The notes below the pieces were generated by a model. The model made no database searches. It was not told the origin of the DNA and saw only the letters and a program-made list of their open reading frames with translations. The translations under genes were made by a program, and so were the position numbers. From assembly GCF_022163125.1 (NCBI RefSeq), contig NZ_CP091881.1, positions 6,959,001 to 7,023,000 on the forward strand: a stretch of 64,000 nt of DNA, given 5' to 3'. Of this stretch, positions 1-8,691 are shown in pieces (position 1 is the stretch's first letter; each line of letters begins with the position of its first letter). The stretch comes from Paenibacillus sp. HWE-109 (GTDB lineage Bacteria; Bacillota; Bacilli; Paenibacillales; NBRC-103111).

Positions 1-965
1 CTGCCAAGCAGCAGAACATGTCCGCTATCAACAGCCCGCAGACCCGTGAGAGCTTCAATCAATTCGCTTTGACCGTTGCCGTCAACGCCAGCAATACCGA
101 GAATCTCTCCGGCTTTCACCTCAAAATTAATCCCCTTGAGAGCTGGCAGCCCTTGCTGATTGCGCGAAACTAAATCCTGCACTTGAAGCACAGGCTGTCC
201 AAGTTTCACTTCCGCTTTATTCACCTTGAAGGTAACATCGCGCCCGACCATCTTCTCAGCGAGAATTTGCGGATTGGTATTCGCGCACACCAAGGAGTCA
301 ATCACCTTGCCCCGACGAATAATCGTCACGGTATCCGCAATCTCCATGATTTCTTTGAGCTTATGTGTAATGAGAATGATGGACTTGCCCTCTGTGACCA
401 GATTGCGCATGATAACCATCAATTCACTGATTTCTTGCGGCGTTAGTACAGCTGTTGGTTCATCAAAAATGAGAATATCGGCACCGCGATACAGCGTTTT
501 CAATATTTCGACGCGCTGCTGCATACCGACGGAAATATCTTCGATTCTCGCTTTAGGATCAACACGCAATCCATATTGCTCCGATAACTTGCGAACTTTA
601 TCTTGCGCGGTCTTATAGTCAATATTCGACCCTTTTTTAGGCTCCATGCCCAAAATAATGTTTTCTGTTACCGTAAAAGGTTGTACCAGCTTGAAATGCT
701 GATGCACCATACCGATCCCGAGCTCGATCGCCCGATTCGGACTGTCAATAAACACTTCTTGGCCCTGCACTTTAATAAAGCCTTCGTCCGGCTGATACAG
801 ACCGAACAATATATTCATCAGCGTGGATTTCCCCGCGCCGTTCTCGCCAAGGAGAGCATGAATCTCACCTTTTTGGAGTTTTAAGCTAATGGCGTCATTC
901 GCCACAATACCCGGAAATCGCTTCGTAATGTTGCTTAATTCAACGACAGGCACTACTTCACTCAT
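1..965 (-). CDS. ABC transporter ATP-binding protein, BMP/nucleoside type (3' end outside window)
   Basis: Reading leftwards from an ATG at 965, the protein begins MSEVVPVVELSNITKRFPG and continues to the window edge. It shows a Walker A (GENGAGKST), a Q-loop region (GMVHQHFKLV), a signature that departs from LSGGQ (ISVGMQQRVEI), a Walker B (ILIFDEPTAVLTP) and an H-loop (ILITHKL). A second nucleotide-binding domain starts near residue 255 and is cut off. This twin-ATPase layout and the GMQQR-type signature are typical of ATPases partnering BMP-family lipoproteins in nucleoside importers (YufO/NupO type). It lies just downstream of the BMP lipoprotein gene on the same strand; the permeases would lie further left. 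Class is secure, substrate is inferred. Confidence 0.93.
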   Translation of the reverse strand, partial: MSEVVPVVELSNITKRFPGIVANDAISLKLQKGEIHALLGENGAGKSTLMNILFGLYQPDEGFIKVQGQEVFIDSPNRAIELGIGMVHQHFKLVQPFTVTENIILGMEPKKGSNIDYKTAQDKVRKLSEQYGLRVDPKARIEDISVGMQQRVEILKTLYRGADILIFDEPTAVLTPQEISELMVIMRNLVTEGKSIILITHKLKEIMEIADTVTIIRRGKVIDSLVCANTNPQILAEKMVGRDVTFKVNKAEVKLGQPVLQVQDLVSRNQQGLPALKGINFEVKAGEILGIAGVDGNGQSELIEALTGLRAVDSGHVLLLG

Positions 966-1009
966 GAGATCACCCTAAGGATCAATTTTGTATTTCCTTA
1001 AAACTAAAG

Positions 1010-1040
1010 AACAAGGCTAGTTAAGATAACCAGCCTTGTT
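1010..1040 (-). terminator. intergenic hairpin between BMP lipoprotein and ATPase genes
   Basis: ACAAGGCT-A-GTTA pairs with TAAC-C-AGCCTTGT around an AGA loop, one mismatch. On the minus strand it is followed by a T-rich stretch. Placed between the lipoprotein and ATPase genes, it probably attenuates readthrough so that the binding protein is made in excess over the transporter. Confidence 0.7.
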
Positions 1041-1097
1041 TGAACAAAAGTACATCTATCGTTCGTAACCACGACGCCATGAATATCTGGGCAGCTA

Positions 1098-2171
1098 TTA
1101 AGGTTTCTCAGGAACTTTGATTTCGCCGCTAATGATTTTCGCTTTGTACTCGTCTACTTTTTTCAAGATATCAGCAGAAACATTTTTCTTGGAAGTTTCA
1201 GGAAGGCCTACGCCATCATCTTTCAGACCCAATACAACGACTTTACCACCTTGGAATTTGTTGTCGATTACGTCTTTGGAAACACGAGTTACCGCGTTGT
1301 CAACACGTTTCAACATCGAAGTCAATGTCACTTCGTCACCGAATTCAAGGGATTGGTCTTTATCGACACCGATAACCCATACTTTTTTACCGTTTTTGGA
1401 ACGGTCTTTGGCTTCGTTGAATACACCGTTACCTGTTGAACCAGACGCGTGGAAAATGATATCAGCGCCGTCGTTGTAGATCGTTGCCGCTGCTGCTTTA
1501 CCAAGGTCAGGCTTATCGAATGCGCCTGTGTAGTTGATTTTCACTGTTGCATTCGGGTTAACAGCTTTAACACCAGCAACGAAACCAGCTTCAAAACGTT
1601 TGATAACCGGGATGTCCACGCCGCCAACGAAACCGATTTTGTTCGTTTTTGTTGTAAGACCTGCAACTACACCTACCAAGTAAGATCCCTCTTGCTCAGA
1701 GAAAGTAACGGATTCTACGTTAGGAGCTTCTACTACATTATCGATGATCGCTAATTTCGCGTTCGGGTTTTGAGTAGCTACCGTTTTCAGCGCATCACCC
1801 ATCAAGAAGCCAATCCCCCAAGTCAGGTTGTAGCCGTCTTTCACGAACTGGTTTAAGTTAGGCGTGTAATCAGCATCGCTTTTACTTTCCAAGTTTTTCA
1901 CTTTAGCGCCAGTTTGTTTCTCAAGAGCTTTCAAACCTTCCCAAGCGCTTTGGTTAAATGATTTATCATTGACGCCGCCAATATCCGTAACCATTCCGAT
2001 CTTGACATCTTTACCGCTGTTGTTGCTTGGTGCTGCGGATGCTGTTGCTGCTGCACTAGCAGCCGGAGTTGCGGATGCTGCGGGTTTCGTTTCTTCTTTT
2101 TTGGCACAACCAGATAGAGCCAACGCGGAGACAGTTACGGCCATAAGCGCTGTGGAAAGTACTTTTTTCAT
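1098..2171 (-). CDS. BMP family ABC transporter substrate-binding lipoprotein
   Basis: The product (357 aa) begins MKKVLSTALMAVTVSALALSGC: a lipoprotein signal peptide with lipobox LSGC, followed by an Ala/Ser/Thr-rich linker. The mature part has the BMP/PnrA hallmarks: GMVTDIGGVNDKSFNQSAWEG near the N-terminus, GFLMGDAL, GSYLVGVVAG, GFVGGVDIPVI and ADIIFHASGSTGNGV. BMP proteins bind nucleosides or related ligands for import. The ATG at 2171 is preferred over the in-frame upstream start at 2186, because a GGGGG ribosome site sits about 8 nt before it. The ATPase gene follows on the same strand after an attenuating hairpin. The ligand is not established by sequence alone. Confidence 0.93.
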   Translation of the reverse strand: MKKVLSTALMAVTVSALALSGCAKKEETKPAASATPAASAAATASAAPSNNSGKDVKIGMVTDIGGVNDKSFNQSAWEGLKALEKQTGAKVKNLESKSDADYTPNLNQFVKDGYNLTWGIGFLMGDALKTVATQNPNAKLAIIDNVVEAPNVESVTFSEQEGSYLVGVVAGLTTKTNKIGFVGGVDIPVIKRFEAGFVAGVKAVNPNATVKINYTGAFDKPDLGKAAAATIYNDGADIIFHASGSTGNGVFNEAKDRSKNGKKVWVIGVDKDQSLEFGDEVTLTSMLKRVDNAVTRVSKDVIDNKFQGGKVVVLGLKDDGVGLPETSKKNVSADILKKVDEYKAKIISGEIKVPEKP

Positions 2172-2428
2172 CAATGTTACCCCCAAAAAATAAATTTTAA
2201 TTTCTACCTTGGACCCCGTAGGTTAGGTTGACCAGAACTAGTCAAAATATGTAAGACTGGCTATATTCGAGTGTATCATGTTGAAAGCAGACTGGAAAGC
2301 AGATCACCCTAAAATACGCATAATTCGTGATGTCAAACAAGTTGACATGTCCTATTTTGTAACCAGCCACAACTTAGGCTCCAAGCCCCAATTATTTATT
2401 ATACTACCGCCGGTCAATAAAATCTAGA

Positions 2429-3967
2429 TCACCCCATCTTAAATTTATCGGTCAAAAGGCTCAGAAATTGGTCGGGATTCAGCGGATTGCTGAACAGCTC
2501 TCCTTGAACCTCCGTACATTGCAAGAACTTCAGGTATTCCAGTTGTTCCTTGGTTTCTACACCTTTGGCAATCAAATTAAGTCCCAAACGGTGAGCCATG
2601 CGAATAATAGCTGCCGCCAACAATTGGTTCTCATCATCATCGACCAAATCCCGCACCAATGTGCTGTCGAGTTTCACGCTATCCAGCGGCATTCCCTCCA
2701 GTCCACTCCTCGTGAACAGCCCCGTGCACAAATCATCCATAGCAATGCGCACACCGATTTTCTTAAGTTGAATCAGCCTTTCACTAGCTTCCTGCACATT
2801 AGATGAGGTAATACTTTCGGTCAAATCCAGCTCTATCAGATCAGGTTCTATGCCCGTTTCTTTCAAAACACCAGCAATCTCTTCGATGAAGTGGTCATCT
2901 CTAAACTGCGAGGCCGTGATCGCGATTGTCATCCGCAAGGAGGGGAAGCCGCTCTCCCGCCATGCGCGCAGTTGATGACACGCTGTGCGAACAGCCCATT
3001 TGCCTATCGGCACCATGAAACCCATTTCCTCAGCCGCCTTAGACCAGCCTCCATAAGTCGTAGCCGCACTGTCTGCTTTACTCCAATGAAGGCTCGCTTC
3101 CATTCCAATTAATTGTTGATTCGTAATCGCATATTGCGGCTGATAAAGCAGTTCGAATTGCTCATGCTCCAAAGCCTGCCTAAGCTCCGACTCCAGATGA
3201 GCCTTGCTCTTCACCATGGCATCAATCTCCGATGCGTAGAACTGGAATTGATTGCTTCCTCGCTTCTTGGCCTTGTACATGGCTTCATCCGCATGTTCGA
3301 GCAACTGCTCCGCCACAGTTCCATCTAAGGGGTATAAAGCAATCCCCATGCTGGCCGTAATCACAACCGGCTTTCCTCCAAGGATGAAAGGCTCTTCCAG
3401 AGCTGATTGAATACGGGCAGCCACGAACCTCACATCCTCCGGTTTCGCAAAGGATTCCAAGAGAATGGCGAATTCGTCTCCCCCCTGCCGGTATACCGTA
3501 TCCGATCCCCGCAAGCAGCCCAGCAGGCGCTCAGCGGCAAGTCGAATGAGACGATCGCCATAGGCATGACCTAACGAATCATTCACTTCCTTGAACCTGT
3601 CCATATCCAGGAACATAACAGCAGTCAACTGTTCATTGCGCTTCGCATGCAGAAGAGCCCGCTCCAATCGATCATCGAATAATCGACGATTAGGCAGTCC
3701 GGTCAACGTATCATGGTAAGCCAAAAAAGCCAATTGCTCACTCTTCTCATCCTGTGCACGACGCGTCAGGCGAAGATGACGCAGGCAAAGAGCAATCATG
3801 AAGCCGATTACAAATTGAATCAACACGCTAAGGAGAATATAAGCCCCTGGGGAGAAGGATGCGGTTACAAGCACGTTGGCCGCCAACAATAGGAAGCCGA
3901 GCACGCCAACATACACGACTGCTTTTGCTCTCACATGCTGTTTCCACTTATCCAGATCGACTTTCAC
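2429..3967 (-). CDS. membrane GGDEF-EAL protein; active-looking cyclase, degenerate EAL domain
   Basis: A 512-aa protein with two N-terminal membrane segments (about residues 16-35 and 42-62), a GGDEF domain and an EAL domain. The cyclase site is intact (GGDEF at 162-166) and the product-inhibition site RGSD (153-156) has the usual five-residue spacing, so c-di-GMP synthesis is likely. The EAL domain (about 255-505) is eroded: EAL reads EAS (290-292), the metal-binding Asn of the usual VNLS-type motif is lost (TIAITASQF), DDFGTG reads DDLCTG, and EGVET reads KGVET. Phosphodiesterase activity is therefore doubtful. The start is GTG at 3967 behind CGGAGG. A c-di-GMP riboswitch precedes it, suggesting feedback by the product. 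Confidence 0.93.
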   Translation of the reverse strand: MKVDLDKWKQHVRAKAVVYVGVLGFLLLAANVLVTASFSPGAYILLSVLIQFVIGFMIALCLRHLRLTRRAQDEKSEQLAFLAYHDTLTGLPNRRLFDDRLERALLHAKRNEQLTAVMFLDMDRFKEVNDSLGHAYGDRLIRLAAERLLGCLRGSDTVYRQGGDEFAILLESFAKPEDVRFVAARIQSALEEPFILGGKPVVITASMGIALYPLDGTVAEQLLEHADEAMYKAKKRGSNQFQFYASEIDAMVKSKAHLESELRQALEHEQFELLYQPQYAITNQQLIGMEASLHWSKADSAATTYGGWSKAAEEMGFMVPIGKWAVRTACHQLRAWRESGFPSLRMTIAITASQFRDDHFIEEIAGVLKETGIEPDLIELDLTESITSSNVQEASERLIQLKKIGVRIAMDDLCTGLFTRSGLEGMPLDSVKLDSTLVRDLVDDDENQLLAAAIIRMAHRLGLNLIAKGVETKEQLEYLKFLQCTEVQGELFSNPLNPDQFLSLLTDKFKMG

Positions 3968-3989
3968 GCGATTCCTCCGTTCTCATATG

Positions 3990-4018
3990 AAAAAAGGCTA
4001 TTCCAAATTGGAATAGCC
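3990..4018 (-). terminator. intrinsic terminator of the riboswitch expression platform
   Basis: An almost unbroken stem (GGCTATTCC / GGAATAGCC, short AAATT-type loop) is followed on the minus strand by six T. It lies between the c-di-GMP aptamer and the GTG start of the GGDEF gene, so it can decide whether the gene is transcribed. Confidence 0.88.
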
Positions 4019-4049
4019 GTAGGTGTACCTGTTAGGTAAACTTCAACCT

Positions 4050-4134
4050 GTCGGTAGTTCAGCCATCCTCGCTGCATCTGCAACCTTAGACCTGTAACTT
4101 TGCGTCCTTACCTTTCGATAAGTTTGCCTTTATC
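4050..4134 (-). promoter_or_regulatory. cyclic-di-GMP-I (GEMM) riboswitch
   Basis: Read on the minus strand, this has the GEMM-I core: AAAGGCAAAC, a hairpin closed by a GAAA tetraloop (CTTATCGAAAGGTAAG), GGACGCAAAG, ACAGGTCTAAGG, a second hairpin arm (TTGCAGATGCAGC) and the closing GGCTGAACTACCG. Order and spacing match the family. The downstream terminator and the GGDEF gene it controls make this a c-di-GMP-sensing switch on a c-di-GMP-metabolising gene. Whether ligand turns it on or off cannot be read with certainty. Confidence 0.92.
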
Positions 4135-4200
4135 ATCGTATAGGTAATAAATGGGACTAAATAACTATATCATATTCCATTTGCCTTTGGCTAATTTTTC

Positions 4201-5457
4201 TTAGATCAGCAAGTTAAATAACTTAGGATCTTTATTGATCTCAATATAGCCGTAATCTTTGCTGGAGAGGCGCTCAATCAAACCGTCATAATCGTCCTTA
4301 TTTTTAAGCTCAATACCGACTAAGGCAGGTGCATCATCCCGATTGTTCTTCTTCGTATATTCGAAACGGGTAATATCATCGGTAGGTCCTAGGACTTCCT
4401 CCAGAAATTCACGCAAGGCGCCTGCACGCTGCGGGAAATTCAGAATAAAGTAGTGCTTCAAGCCCTCGTAGATCAATGATCTTTCCTTGATCTGCTGCAT
4501 GCGGTCAATATCATTGTTGCCTCCGCTTATGATGCAGACGACATGCTTGCCGCGGATTTGATCCCGGTAAGCATCCAGAGCTGCAACAGGCAGCGCTCCT
4601 GCCGGCTCAATTACAATCGCATTGTTATTGTACAGCTCCAGAATGGTCGTGCACTCCTTGCCAGAAGGGATAATCACGATATCCTCGAGCTTGTCTTTGC
4701 AAATCTCAAACGTTAATTGGCCGACCTGCTTGACTGCCGCGCCATCCACAAATTTCTCTATCGTGGACAGTGTCACGACCTTCCCTTGCTGCAGCGATTC
4801 CGTCATGCTAGCCGCACCCTCCGGCTCTACACCGATAATCCGCGTCCGTGGGGACACACTGTCCACATAAGTGGCTACGCCCGCTACAAGGCCGCCTCCG
4901 CCAATCGTCGCGAAGATATAGTCCGGCGTATCGGACATTTGATTCATAATCTCCAAGCCTACCGTGCCTTGTCCGGCAATCGTACGCACATCATCGAACG
5001 GATGAATAAACACTTTATTCTCTTGTTCGCAGTAAGCCTTGGCTTGTGTGGAAGAATCATCGAACGAATCCCCTGTCAGAATGACTTCAACAAAGGAGCC
5101 GCCGAATAGCTTAACCTGAGAAATCTTCTGTCTTGGCGTTGTCGTCGGCATGAAGATCTTACCCTGGATGCCAAGCTGCTTACAGGAATACGCCACGCCT
5201 TGCGCGTGATTGCCTGCGCTCGCACACACAACCCCGGCCTCGCGTTCCTCCGCCGTTAAGCTTTGAATCACGTTGTACGCTCCGCGAATTTTGAAAGAGC
5301 GAACCATCTGCATATCTTCACGTTTGAGATAAACGTTGCATTCATACAAGTTGGAGAGCAGCTCATTGCGTTGCAAAGGGGATGGTTCAATCACCTTGCT
5401 GAGCACATGATTGGCCCTAATAATATCTTCCAAACCTACTTTTCCGGAAACAACCAT
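4201..5457 (-). CDS. ilvA: threonine dehydratase (threonine ammonia-lyase), biosynthetic
   Basis: A 418-aa PLP enzyme deaminating threonine to 2-oxobutyrate, first step of isoleucine synthesis. The PLP lysine lies in SFKIRGAYN near residue 58, the phosphate-binding glycine loop is ATIGGGGLVAG, and SAGNHAQGVA is present. The C-terminus (about 325-418) is a single ACT-like regulatory domain beginning HYFILNFPQRAGALREF, the short form usual in Bacillota IlvA rather than the long double-ACT form of E. coli. The ATG at 5457 follows an AGGGAG site. It is monocistronic here; no T-box leader precedes it, but a promoter with a palindrome does. Confidence 0.95.
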   Translation of the reverse strand: MVVSGKVGLEDIIRANHVLSKVIEPSPLQRNELLSNLYECNVYLKREDMQMVRSFKIRGAYNVIQSLTAEEREAGVVCASAGNHAQGVAYSCKQLGIQGKIFMPTTTPRQKISQVKLFGGSFVEVILTGDSFDDSSTQAKAYCEQENKVFIHPFDDVRTIAGQGTVGLEIMNQMSDTPDYIFATIGGGGLVAGVATYVDSVSPRTRIIGVEPEGAASMTESLQQGKVVTLSTIEKFVDGAAVKQVGQLTFEICKDKLEDIVIIPSGKECTTILELYNNNAIVIEPAGALPVAALDAYRDQIRGKHVVCIISGGNNDIDRMQQIKERSLIYEGLKHYFILNFPQRAGALREFLEEVLGPTDDITRFEYTKKNNRDDAPALVGIELKNKDDYDGLIERLSSKDYGYIEINKDPKLFNLLI

Positions 5458-5507
5458 TCTCTTCTACTCCCTTTCTCACCAGTTCATTAAATAAAGTTTT
5501 AAAGTAT

Positions 5508-5535
5508 ATTGTAGCATATCTGCTACCATCTGTAA
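5508..5535 (-). promoter_or_regulatory. ilvA promoter with overlapping inverted repeat
   Basis: On the minus strand TTACAG (5530-5535) and TACAAT (5508-5513) are 16 bp apart. The perfect inverted repeat GTAGCA-GATA-TGCTAC (5511-5526) covers most of the spacer and touches the -10, where a repressor could block polymerase. The regulator is unknown. Confidence 0.55.
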
Positions 5536-5625
5536 GAACTTTATCCAAGAGACCCAGCTGTCCTTGTTTCACATTCACTTGGTCGGGGTACTAATGAACA
5601 AGAAACCTTCAAAGGAGTGATTCCA

Positions 5626-5787
5626 ATGTCAACTCAACCACGGAATATTGATATCGAGGAACGCCATGTGGAGAAAAAATCGGATTCCAGTCTAGTCGCC
5701 TCTACCTTCATCAAATATGCCGCCTATATCGTCATTATTTTCGGTGTTCTGTACTTCCTAGTGAACTATGTATTCCCGATGTTCTAG
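5626..5787 (+). CDS. small single-pass membrane protein (53 aa), unknown function
   Basis: ATG at 5626 is preceded by AAAGGAGTGA with good spacing. The peptide starts MSTQPRNIDIEERHVEKKSD, a charged cytoplasmic part. It ends in one hydrophobic segment (about residues 29-50, YAAYIVIIFGVLYFLVNYVF). A strong terminator follows 10 nt after the stop. The ribosome site, membrane segment and terminator support a real gene. Function not recognised. Confidence 0.8.
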   Translation: MSTQPRNIDIEERHVEKKSDSSLVASTFIKYAAYIVIIFGVLYFLVNYVFPMF

Positions 5788-5795
5788 ACGTGGAG

Positions 5796-5838
5796 AAATG
5801 AGCTAAGCAGTTTGCACTTGCTTAGCTCATTTTTTTTT
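5796..5838 (+). terminator. intrinsic terminator after the 53-aa membrane protein
   Basis: AATGAGCTAAGCA and TGCTTAGCTCATT form a perfect 13-bp stem with a short loop, followed by a run of T. Confidence 0.93.
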
Positions 5839-5925
5839 GACTTCTACCGCAGTTTGGTGCTGAGCACCCCTGAGCCGAGTACCCGTCCCTGAGCACCCCT
5901 GAGCTCTCGCGCCAATAATCCAGTA

Positions 5926-6118
5926 CTCTATATGAACTGTAGGATGCTTATAGTCGAGAAAATGGCTACTTTGGCGATCTAATGAACTGAATTGGCGTTA
6001 TCGAGCATTTTATGGGCGGAATGGTGACCTTTTACATGAAATAACGCATCAGGAATTCGTTAGATTTTTCAAATGAACTATTTTGACCGAATAAAGGTTA
6101 TTGAGTTCGCTAGGGGGC
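5926..6118 (+). repeat. interspersed repeat, single copy A
   Basis: A copy of the element tandemly repeated at 10489-11775 and present inverted at 59524-59720. Shared segments include GGATGCTTATA, GGCTACTTTGG, TTGGCGTTATCGAGCA, GGCGGAATGGTGA, TTCGTTAGATTTT and TTGAGTTCG. In this copy the inner stem is GCGTTAT/ATAACGC, a perfect 7-bp pair. The preceding 5840-5925 is GC-rich with repeated GAGCACCCCTGAG units. No coding potential is apparent. The remainder of 5788-6176 holds only terminators. Confidence 0.85.
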
Positions 6119-6131
6119 TTATGCAATAGGG

Positions 6132-6177
6132 AAAAGGCTGCCTCAAGGCCATCTTGACCTTGAGACAGCCTCTTTTT
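6132..6177 (-). terminator. intrinsic terminator for the YcdB/SLH gene
   Basis: GGCTGCCTCAAGG (6136-6148) pairs with CCTTGAGACAGCC (6158-6170), one mismatch. T-rich ends are present on both strands (TTTTCCC on minus, TCTTTTTT on plus), so it may work in both directions. Confidence 0.8.
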
Positions 6178-8537
6178 TAGTAATAGTAATGAGGCTGATC
6201 TTGAAGCTCCGCGCGCTTCTGCAAGAAGCGGAAGAACGCACTGGCTGCCTGAGCTCTCGTCACTTCTTTTTCCGGAGCAAACTTTCCGTCTGTCAGGGAC
6301 ATGATGTCCAGGCCGACCACGATGGCAGCGACACCTACTTGTTTAAGCTTAGCCGCATCCGCAAACTGTTGATTGAAGACGCCATCGAACTTCGTTAAGC
6401 TGTTGTAGCCAAGCCCCTTCACGATCATCTGAGCCATTTCTTCCCGGTTCAGCGTTGCTTCCGGGTTAAACTCAGCACCCGCTTCCAACAAGCCGCGATC
6501 TACGGCATTTTCGACATAAGCGAAATACGGAGATGCATTGCTCACATCAGCGAAGGAAGCCTTGCGCTCAGCTCCGTAATAAATGCCGCCGTTACCGCCA
6601 TTCATCGCAATAACCATCATTTTCACCAGCTCGCCACGTTTAATCAGTTGATCCGGGCTCACCTTGCCGTCCTTTACGTCGAGAGCTTGATAATCAAGCA
6701 TGAGCTGCAGTTCATTCTTAGCCCAGTGGTTACCGATGTCACTCACCGTTACTTTATCCAACGAAATCGTTTCGCCAGTTTGGCTGTTTCTCCACACACC
6801 GGTTTGCGCATCAAGCAAGTACGCGTCCCGGTTAAATTTAGGAATAAGGGAATAGACGAGTTTAGCCGTCTTCTTCTCACCTGCTGCATTCACAGAAGCA
6901 GATGGCGGAACTTCGCCAGCGGCCAGCATAACTCTGTATTTCTCAATCGGAATTCCGCCTACATAGCCGTTATCTTCCAATACATAATTAAGTTTGATAT
7001 CGAATTGGCCCAGCCATAGATCCTTAGCTTTCTCAATAGCCAGCACTTCTGGTTTTTGCTTAGGATACGCCATCGAACTGATGGAGAAGTAATAATTCGT
7101 AATTTGTCCGGTCACCCGATCGATACTAACGGATACATCTTCATTGTTCGCAACGACTCCATCAATCACACGGTTGAAGTAGATATCCCAATTGCGCTGC
7201 TTCTTCAACTGCTCCGTCGTAAAATCTTTGGCCGATTGCACACGAAGCACCAATTGGTCGGTATAGGCCGGAAGCTGCTTTTTCACGAAATCAACCGCTG
7301 TTGTCACGGCAGTTTCGTAGGCAATTTTACCTTCGATATCTTTGTCCGAATCATAAGGGGTGTAGCTGTTGAAGTTGGTAATTTCCCCTGTCTTGCTGTT
7401 CACATTCGCCCAAGCGCCTCTACCTGCCACTTTGCTCACGAAATCTTTCTCCGCTTCCACCGTCCAACTCAAATTCCAGTTCGAACTTGTCTCACCCGTC
7501 TCAGGATTGGTCCCCTCATTGTAGGAAGCATCCCTCAGAATGAAATCCGCTGGCAGATTCAACACCGAAGCAGCCTTCTTCACAGCTTCATCCTTCGTCA
7601 AATCCAGGTTAGCTGCAGGCGCTGCCCCTAGAGGCTTGTCAGTTAAAGGCTTGGTCCCTTGCGTGCCACCCATCGCCTTCACTGGACTCCAAATCTCCCC
7701 AGTCTCTGCATTCAGTGAAAAAGGAGCTAACATATAAGAAATGATCGGCAGCTTTTTGCCTTTGGCCCCATAAGGAATCTGATATTGCAAGGAAAGATTA
7801 GCCTTATCGTGGAACAATTGAGCAACCTTCTCTGCAGCAATCGGGGTTACATTGGTTTGGAACGTAACGTCATTCAACCAATTATAGTTGTAGCTCGTGA
7901 CCACGCCATCCCCATTCACACTGACATTAATTCCGTTCATCCCAAAAGGCACACCGCCTACAGAACGGTCATAACGAACATTGTAGACATAATTGCCATT
8001 CAATGGCGTGCGAAAAGCTTTCTCCTCCGCATCATTGTAAACAAGTTCCTTCTGTTTCTCAGGGTTCACTTTAGTAATGAACGCTGAAGCCACTTCCTTG
8101 GCCGCTTTGAAATCCACCTTAGGCGGATAGCTCACTTTATGCGCGGGATCACTATCATTCATCGAGAAAGACGTCAGTGAGCCGTCTAAACCATGAATAG
8201 ACACATTCAGATTCCCGTAGATCTGATCCTTCACTTTGCGCACATACGAAATGTTCCACGTCGGGAAATTTTGCCCGTTCATGCTGTAATACGCATTCAA
8301 ACTAATCGACTGTAAAGTAAATCCATCCGGCAGCGCAATATATGACTTAGCCCGCTCTAATGCTTGCTCTTTGGTAATTTTGGCATCCAGCATCTTATCG
8401 CCCCCCGGTGCCACAGGCAATGAAGAAATCGCTTTGCTCTCCACGGCTTCATTAGCCCATACGCCCGGCGCAGCGGTTAGCAGCAGTGTGGAAGCAAGGA
8501 CCAATGTTCCTGCTTGTTTGACAATTTTCAAAGTCAT
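6177..8537 (-). CDS. secreted YcdB/YcdC-repeat protein with C-terminal SLH domains
   Basis: A 786-aa exported protein. A signal peptide (MTLKIVKQAGTLVLASTLLL to about residue 28, AWA-type end) is followed by several PepSY-like YcdB/YcdC modules, seen as recurring ITKEQALERAK / LTKDEAVKKAA helices and DxxTGEIxxF turns between about 50 and 600. The C-terminus (about 605-770) has three SLH-type segments (WAKNELQLML, SFADVSNASPYFAYVENAV, FNPEATLNREEMAQMI, APEKEVTRAQAASAFFRFL), which bind secondary cell-wall polymer and tether it to the surface. AAGGAGGAAG precedes the ATG. The role of the repeats is unknown; protease inhibition is only a general guess for PepSY proteins. Confidence 0.88.
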   Translation of the reverse strand: MTLKIVKQAGTLVLASTLLLTAAPGVWANEAVESKAISSLPVAPGGDKMLDAKITKEQALERAKSYIALPDGFTLQSISLNAYYSMNGQNFPTWNISYVRKVKDQIYGNLNVSIHGLDGSLTSFSMNDSDPAHKVSYPPKVDFKAAKEVASAFITKVNPEKQKELVYNDAEEKAFRTPLNGNYVYNVRYDRSVGGVPFGMNGINVSVNGDGVVTSYNYNWLNDVTFQTNVTPIAAEKVAQLFHDKANLSLQYQIPYGAKGKKLPIISYMLAPFSLNAETGEIWSPVKAMGGTQGTKPLTDKPLGAAPAANLDLTKDEAVKKAASVLNLPADFILRDASYNEGTNPETGETSSNWNLSWTVEAEKDFVSKVAGRGAWANVNSKTGEITNFNSYTPYDSDKDIEGKIAYETAVTTAVDFVKKQLPAYTDQLVLRVQSAKDFTTEQLKKQRNWDIYFNRVIDGVVANNEDVSVSIDRVTGQITNYYFSISSMAYPKQKPEVLAIEKAKDLWLGQFDIKLNYVLEDNGYVGGIPIEKYRVMLAAGEVPPSASVNAAGEKKTAKLVYSLIPKFNRDAYLLDAQTGVWRNSQTGETISLDKVTVSDIGNHWAKNELQLMLDYQALDVKDGKVSPDQLIKRGELVKMMVIAMNGGNGGIYYGAERKASFADVSNASPYFAYVENAVDRGLLEAGAEFNPEATLNREEMAQMIVKGLGYNSLTKFDGVFNQQFADAAKLKQVGVAAIVVGLDIMSLTDGKFAPEKEVTRAQAASAFFRFLQKRAELQDQPHYYY

Positions 8538-8691
8538 CTTCCTCCTTAGCGTTTACACGCGTTTCCCTAAAAGTTATCTACATTTTCACTAACGGAACTT
8601 ATTGGGAAAAGGTTGCTCAAAACCTGCCATTTTTTATTAAAATAAAAAAAGCACCTGCCCGAGCACTTCAAGAGTGTTCAGACACGCGCAT

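Noticed and set aside
2331..2347. TGTCAA-ACAAG-TTGACA inverted repeat upstream of the BMP gene
   Set aside because: Arms are short and -10 boxes at standard spacing are weak on both strands, so neither promoter nor operator can be supported.
5458..5620. T-box leader for ilvA
   Set aside because: No T-box core sequence or antiterminator was found; the promoter lies about 50 bp from the start codon, leaving no room for one.
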